Shown: positions 60,518 to 64,000 of the stretch, piece after piece
Position numbering within the stretch: position 1 is the first letter of the stretch
How the letters are laid out: the number at the start of each line of letters is the position of its first letter
Source of the DNA: Syntrophaceae bacterium UBA6087
GTDB lineage: Bacteria > Desulfobacterota > Desulfomonilia > UBA1062
NCBI GenBank assembly: GCA_002448235.1
Contig: DIXF01000007.1
Coordinates: 96,284 to 160,283 of the forward strand
Length of the DNA stretch: 64,000 bases
Reading direction: 5' to 3'
The notes under the pieces: model-generated
What the model was told of the DNA's origin: nothing
The model's input: only the letters and a program-made list of their open reading frames with translations
Databases searched by the model: none
Program-made: the position numbers and the translations under genes

Positions 60518-61204
60518 CTATGGGTTATCGGAGTGACGATGAGACCGACGATAAAAGTCATCGTACTTCTTTATGATTCCGGCCAGCTCAAGGGCACGTT
60601 CCATTATTGCTTTTGCCGATTCCAGGCCTGCATCATCCTCTAAGATTCCTGCCCGTACGGAGGGATCGAAAACGCCGCACCCCTCCGAACTTGCCAGGGC
60701 GGATGCCCCCAGCGGGCTCACGCCTTTGTGTATGCTCGCAGGGATCATTTCCAGGGTCATGAACGCATAGAGATGGGAAAGATGCGTGGTCTCAACCCCT
60801 CCATTCCTCAGCCAGGAAACCGCGGAGCTCACCCCTATCTTGTTCCTGAGCCTGCCCTGAACGAGGTTGCCGAAGACGAACACCCGCAGCCTGTCGATGA
60901 ATGCAGCCATGTGAGCGCTTGTCCGCATGAAGTACACCGGGCTTGAGAGGATAATGATATCGGCGGCTTCAACCTTCTCAAACACCTTCTGTGCATCGTC
61001 CTTCAAAGAGCAGTACTTCCCTTCTTCCTGCCTGGACAGGCAAAAATTGCAGTGAATGCACTCGGATATGTTCGTTCCGGAGAGGTGTACGACCTCTGTG
61101 CTGACATTCGGTTGCGCGATGCTTTCAAGCATCTTATTCAGGAATGTCTCAACGTTTCCTCCTCTCACCGGGCTGCCCGAAATGCCCAGCACTCTATATT
61201 CCAT
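60518..61204 (-). CDS. NADPH-dependent FMN reductase/flavodoxin-fold iron-sulfur flavoprotein
   Basis: ATG 61204 follows GGGAGGCGTGCA; 228 residues. The FMN site is LGISGSPVRGGNVETFL and the family pattern SSPVYFMRTSAHMAAFIDRL is present. Cysteines at CIHCNFC...C (spacing CxxCxxC plus a downstream C) match archaeal/anaerobe iron-sulfur flavoproteins that carry a [4Fe-4S] cluster. It probably reduces electron acceptors or O2/peroxide with ferredoxin or NADPH. It lies downstream of the GNAT gene on the same strand (82-bp gap). Confidence 0.88.
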   Translation of the reverse strand: MEYRVLGISGSPVRGGNVETFLNKMLESIAQPNVSTEVVHLSGTNISECIHCNFCLSRQEEGKYCSLKDDAQKVFEKVEAADIIILSSPVYFMRTSAHMAAFIDRLRVFVFGNLVQGRLRNKIGVSSAVSWLRNGGVETTHLSHLYAFMTLEMIPASIHKGVSPLGASALASSEGCGVFDPSVRAGILEDDAGLESAKAIMERALELAGIIKKYDDFYRRSHRHSDNP

Positions 61205-61286
61205 TGCACGCCTCCCTTGCCTGTATGCGTCGTTCCCGACCTTAACCAGGGCAATATATACTCTCTTGCAGGACAATGCAGCATCT

Positions 61287-61757
61287 TCATGACCGGCGTT
61301 TAAGGTCCTTCTCCATCAGCGAAACCGGAGTGCCGCGGTAACTGGTATGCCCGATAATGCTCCAGCCCAGCCTGGAATAAAACCGCTCGGATCTGGGGGT
61401 GTACAAAAAAAGTTTCTGTATGCCCATCTCCCTGGCCCTGCATTCCAAAGCCTCGACCAGTTTCTTGCCGACCCCCCTGCCCCGCATCTCCTTTACGACA
61501 TATAAACCCGCCACCCACGGTATATAGTCGAAACGTTTGCTCACCTCCTGCGCCTTCAGGCTGATAGTTCCGATTATCGTGCCGGATTCTGCGGCAACCA
61601 GGGCAAGGGGCAGCTTGTCTTTCCGGGATCTTTCGGAAACGAGATTCTCGAAGTCGCCACGGGTGCGATGTGGATACAGATATGACCACTCTTCATAGAA
61701 CCAGCCCGCGATCAACCCGACCGTATCCTGATGGTTTGCAAGATAGTCTATCTCCAT
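61287..61757 (-). CDS. GNAT-family N-acetyltransferase
   Basis: 156 residues. The acetyl-CoA-binding motif A, VVKEMRGRGVGKKLVEAL, and motif B, MGIQKLFLYTPRSERFYSRL, are clear. The substrate is unknown. The ATG overlaps the start of a large inverted repeat and only GGAT lies at ribosome-site distance, so translation may be weak or controlled. Confidence 0.9.
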   Translation of the reverse strand: MEIDYLANHQDTVGLIAGWFYEEWSYLYPHRTRGDFENLVSERSRKDKLPLALVAAESGTIIGTISLKAQEVSKRFDYIPWVAGLYVVKEMRGRGVGKKLVEALECRAREMGIQKLFLYTPRSERFYSRLGWSIIGHTSYRGTPVSLMEKDLKRRS

Positions 61758-61785
61758 ACTACTATCCTATACCAAGATAGTAGTA
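61757..61785 (-). promoter_or_regulatory. 10-bp inverted repeat at the GNAT start codon
   Basis: TACTACTATC (61757-61766) and GATAGTAGTA (61776-61785) form perfect 10-bp arms around a 9-bp spacer. The repeat abuts the ATG. Further CATACTATCC and AGATAGTCTATC copies nearby make a cluster of TACTATC-like half sites. It is either an operator or an RNA hairpin masking the ribosome site. Confidence 0.55.
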
Positions 61786-61917
61786 CTCATACTATCCGGG
61801 CCCCATCCATGCGCTCCATAATTTCCACGATTTTGCCAAAAAGTTAATCGGGATATCAGAAATTTGAGTTCAGATAAATCTTGCTGATCGCAAAAGCGAT
61901 ATCTTTCGATACGCAAG

Positions 61918-61939
61918 CGGGCACGGCAAGCCGTGCCCG
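61918..61939. terminator. Strong GC-rich hairpin between genes
   Basis: CGGGCACGGC-AA-GCCGTGCCCG is a perfect 10-bp palindromic stem, 50 bp downstream of the DUF2892-like gene stop (minus strand). No U-tract follows on either strand, so it is a weak terminator candidate or a REP-like palindrome. Confidence 0.45.
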
Positions 61940-61988
61940 AGGAATTTTCGGATTAACGCCTCCGCGTATTGGAAAAACCCGGAAGGAT

Positions 61989-62468
61989 CTACCTGCTCAA
62001 GAGGGTCATCGCCCCTTCTACCCGATCCTTCAGATCCAGCCTGTTCATTTCGGGCACGCTGTCAAAGTCGCCTTTCAATATCCGCAGCGCATATAATTCC
62101 AGCTGAATCTCTTCCGTGGTCCGGATGCCAAGGCGCCTGAATACCGAGACAGGAGGGCACCATCCCTGGACCGCGTGCTGGAGGAGAAATCCCAATACCA
62201 CTATCGGCAGCAGGATAAACCATGTTCTCCGGACGATCACCGACATAAACAGCCCAAACAGCCCGAGTATTGAGGCGTTTGTCTCCAGGGTCCTCTCGAT
62301 GTCCCATTCTTTCTTCAGCCTGGCAAGTCTGCTGTCGATCTGTTCGGGGTATTCGCTGTAGAACAGCAAAGACTTTTCGGTCCGTTCCATAATACTCCGG
62401 TTTATGACAGGATCGGTATGTTGCACGACCCTGTCCTGCAAACTCCTTCCCTGAAGTGTATTCTCCAT
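61989..62468 (-). CDS. DUF2892-like membrane protein with N-terminal extension
   Basis: ATG 62468 follows AAAGGAGAATCTTCT; 159 residues. A soluble N-terminal helix region (RIMERTEKSLLFY-like) is followed by two transmembrane segments (ASILGLFGLFMSVIV, WFILLPIVVLGFLLQHA), then GWCPPVSVFRRLGIRTTEEI, which is typical of the YgaP/DUF2892 type. The function is unknown; relatives often sit beside rhodanese domains. No rhodanese is adjacent. Confidence 0.78.
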   Translation of the reverse strand: MENTLQGRSLQDRVVQHTDPVINRSIMERTEKSLLFYSEYPEQIDSRLARLKKEWDIERTLETNASILGLFGLFMSVIVRRTWFILLPIVVLGFLLQHAVQGWCPPVSVFRRLGIRTTEEIQLELYALRILKGDFDSVPEMNRLDLKDRVEGAMTLLSR

Positions 62469-62565
62469 AGAAGATTCTCCTTTCTCTGTCCGACTTTCAT
62501 TGAAATAATACACCAAACCGGCTTTGGGGCATGTCGCAAGGCCAATATAAACTACGGCGGCGGCG

Positions 62566-62591
62566 GGTCACGTCCTATATTGTCTGTAAAT
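62566..62591. repeat. Left terminal inverted repeat of the IS256-family element
   Basis: The 26-bp end pairs with 63879-63904; five mismatches, four of them in the outer half. The inner 13 bp (62579-62591) match perfectly. Confidence 0.85.
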
Positions 62592-62628
62592 AAGTAAAAC
62601 GAGCCAAGAGCAACTCCGATAAAGCGAA

Positions 62629-63858
62629 GTGGCTAAACAAACGCTTTTGAAGGAGGAGCAGGTGGCTCGCAGGGAAGATGATAAGGATTTGTTGGGGATT
62701 TGGCAAGAGGCGACCGGACAGGGAGATGACGGGCTGAGGAGGGTGATGGAAACGGCGATCCAGCGGATACTCGAGGAAGAGCTGACGTCATTTCTGAATG
62801 CAGAAGCCCACGAGCGGACCCAGGATCGTAAGGGGTACCGCAACGGGTACAAGCCAAGGGCGTTGATGACCCGGCTGGGGCGGATGGAGCTGCTGGTGCC
62901 CAAGGATCGGGAGGGCCGGTTTCAAACCGAGTTGTTCGATCGGTACCAGAGGAATGAGAAGGCATTGATGTTGTCATTGGTGGAGATGTACGTGCATGGA
63001 GTATCTACCCGGAAGGTCAAGGCGGTGACGGAAGCCCTGTGCGGTCTGGATATCTCCCGTAGCCAAGTCTCCCGGCTTGCAAAGGACCTTGACGAAGAAG
63101 TACGGACCTGGAGGACTCGCCGGCTGACGAAGTCCTATCCATATCTGGTGGTGGACGCCCGGTATGAGAAGGTCCGTATCAACCATCAGGTGATAAGCCA
63201 GGGAGTTCTTCTGGTGGTGGGCATCAGGGCAGACGGGTACCGGGAGATCCTGGGCACGTGGGTGGCGGACTCGGAGAGCGAAGCGAGTTGGTCCGAGGTT
63301 TTCAAGGAGCTCAAGGATCGTGGCTTGAATGGGGTACGGTATGTGGTGTCTGACGATCATGCCGGGTTATGCAAAGCCATCGAGCGGCACTTCCAGGGTT
63401 GTCTCTGGCAGCGCTGCCAGGTGCATTTTATGCGCAACATCATCTCCCAGATAAGCAAGAAGGACCGGCCCAAAGTGATCGAGATGGTCCGTGAGATAAT
63501 GGCGGCACAGAGCCATGAGAGTGCCCGCAAACGAATGGACGAAGTCATAGAAGCTCTTGAGAAGAAGCACCCTAAGGTATCTCAGATGCTCGAAGAGCAT
63601 GGGGAGGATATTCTCACTGTTTATCAACTGCCTCTTCATCACAGGCGGTCTCTGAAATCCACGAACATGCTGGAACGCTACAATCAGGAACTGAAACGCA
63701 GGACCAGGGTGGTCAGGATTTTCCCTCATCAGGAGTCTTGTCTCAGGCTGGTGACTGCTATGGCCATGGAAATGAGTGAAGAATGGATGGTCCGCCGATA
63801 CCTTATCTTCGAAGATCAGGTATCGGATAAGGACACAAAAGATCAGCTGGCTGCTTAA
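62629..63858 (+). CDS. IS256-family transposase
   Basis: 409 residues, full length for the Mutator-type/IS256 family. DDE residues appear in VVDARYEKVR (D), YVVSDDHAGL (D) and LKSTNMLERYNQELKRR (E), with the family CxxH pattern (CQVHFMRN). GTG 62629 is the start in the available frame. No frameshift is seen. Confidence 0.96.
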   Translation: MAKQTLLKEEQVARREDDKDLLGIWQEATGQGDDGLRRVMETAIQRILEEELTSFLNAEAHERTQDRKGYRNGYKPRALMTRLGRMELLVPKDREGRFQTELFDRYQRNEKALMLSLVEMYVHGVSTRKVKAVTEALCGLDISRSQVSRLAKDLDEEVRTWRTRRLTKSYPYLVVDARYEKVRINHQVISQGVLLVVGIRADGYREILGTWVADSESEASWSEVFKELKDRGLNGVRYVVSDDHAGLCKAIERHFQGCLWQRCQVHFMRNIISQISKKDRPKVIEMVREIMAAQSHESARKRMDEVIEALEKKHPKVSQMLEEHGEDILTVYQLPLHHRRSLKSTNMLERYNQELKRRTRVVRIFPHQESCLRLVTAMAMEMSEEWMVRRYLIFEDQVSDKDTKDQLAA

Positions 63859-63878
63859 TGCTTATGTCGGAGATGGCA

Positions 63879-63904
63879 ATTTACAGACAATCGGGGACTT
63901 GACT
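63879..63904. repeat. Right terminal inverted repeat of the IS256-family element
   Basis: It pairs with 62566-62591 and is followed immediately by the second CGGCGGCG target copy. The last ~90 bp of the window hold no gene; they end in GGGCCTGTCATCAAATAAGC, which may be the edge of another element. Confidence 0.85.
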
Positions 63905-64000
63905 CGGCGGCGCGGGTGAATAGTGTAAAGAATAGTATGCCTGCAAGGCTTTTCAAATAGATTTGGTGTTTTCATCTAGGGCCTGTCATCAAATAAGCCA

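Larger units (their letters stand above)
62566..63904 (+). mobile_element. Complete IS256-family insertion sequence
   Basis: The element spans about 1339 bp. Its ends, GGTCACGTCC (left) and, reversed, AGTCAAGTCC (right), belong to 26-bp imperfect inverted repeats (21/26 matches) sharing ATTGTCTGTAAAT. An 8-bp direct repeat, CGGCGGCG, flanks it at 62558-62565 and 63905-63912, as expected for an IS256 target duplication. An intact transposase fills the interior, so the copy is probably active and recent. Confidence 0.88.

Noticed and set aside
63978..64000. Possible end of a second insertion sequence
   Set aside because: Only ~20 bp are visible at the window edge; no partner repeat can be tested.

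Overview
The window looks like a chromosomal segment of a Gram-negative, moderately GC-rich bacterium. The evidence for that is the type IV pilus minor-pilin genes, many lipoproteins, an outer-membrane-barrel candidate and CsgG-like proteins. Hydrogenase maturation genes (hypA, hypB), ADP-forming acyl-CoA ligase alpha subunits, a MetX/MetW pair and Ser/Thr kinase signalling fit an anaerobic deltaproteobacterial (Desulfobacterota, perhaps syntrophic) lineage. That assignment is inference: no rRNA, tRNA or other marker gene is present.

Layout. 1-2.6 kb: a 5'-truncated phospholipase D/VTT fusion coupled to an EEP-family hydrolase. 2.7-7.7 kb (minus): a type IV pilus tip operon in the order pilY1-pilW-pilV-pilX. 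8-34.5 kb: mostly housekeeping and metabolic genes. These include a CBS/ArsB-NhaD ion transporter pair, a thioesterase, a small gene that appears frameshifted, mazG, a MATE exporter, a NifU-like protein, three metallo-beta-lactamase-fold hydrolases, metW-metX, panB-panC, a transsulfuration enzyme, an HD hydrolase, hypA-hypB, ychF-cupin, and two acyl-CoA ligase alpha subunits around an autoregulated-looking PadR gene. 34.6-42 kb: an envelope cluster of a CsgG-like protein, an Ig/cadherin-like lipoprotein, a predicted outer-membrane barrel and a large cadherin/beta-helix lipoprotein. The two lipoproteins share an N-terminal domain I do not recognise. 42-47 kb: an NlpC/P60 hydrolase, then a glycine-betaine-type binding protein next to a multi-PAS histidine kinase.

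46.9-54.2 kb (minus) is the most system-like block. Six co-directional genes encode an exported protein of unknown function, a PP2C phosphatase, a trypsin-like protease, a membrane Ser/Thr kinase with a PEGA domain, a redoxin-TPR-CsgG fusion whose CxxC is replaced by SxxS, and a CsgG-like lipoprotein. Three CsgG-like domains in two nearby loci suggest an envelope system under Ser/Thr phosphorylation control.

54.25-56.6 kb holds a decayed SAM-methyltransferase gene and a tandem array of six intact DUF2795-type micro-genes plus one frameshifted remnant, behind one recognisable promoter. 56.9-62.5 kb is ordinary: a PQQ-type sugar dehydrogenase, CDF transporter, amidohydrolase, FMN reductase, GNAT and a DUF2892-like membrane protein. 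The window ends in a complete IS256-family element with 26-bp inverted repeats and an 8-bp target duplication. No CRISPR array, tRNA, rRNA or integrase was seen.
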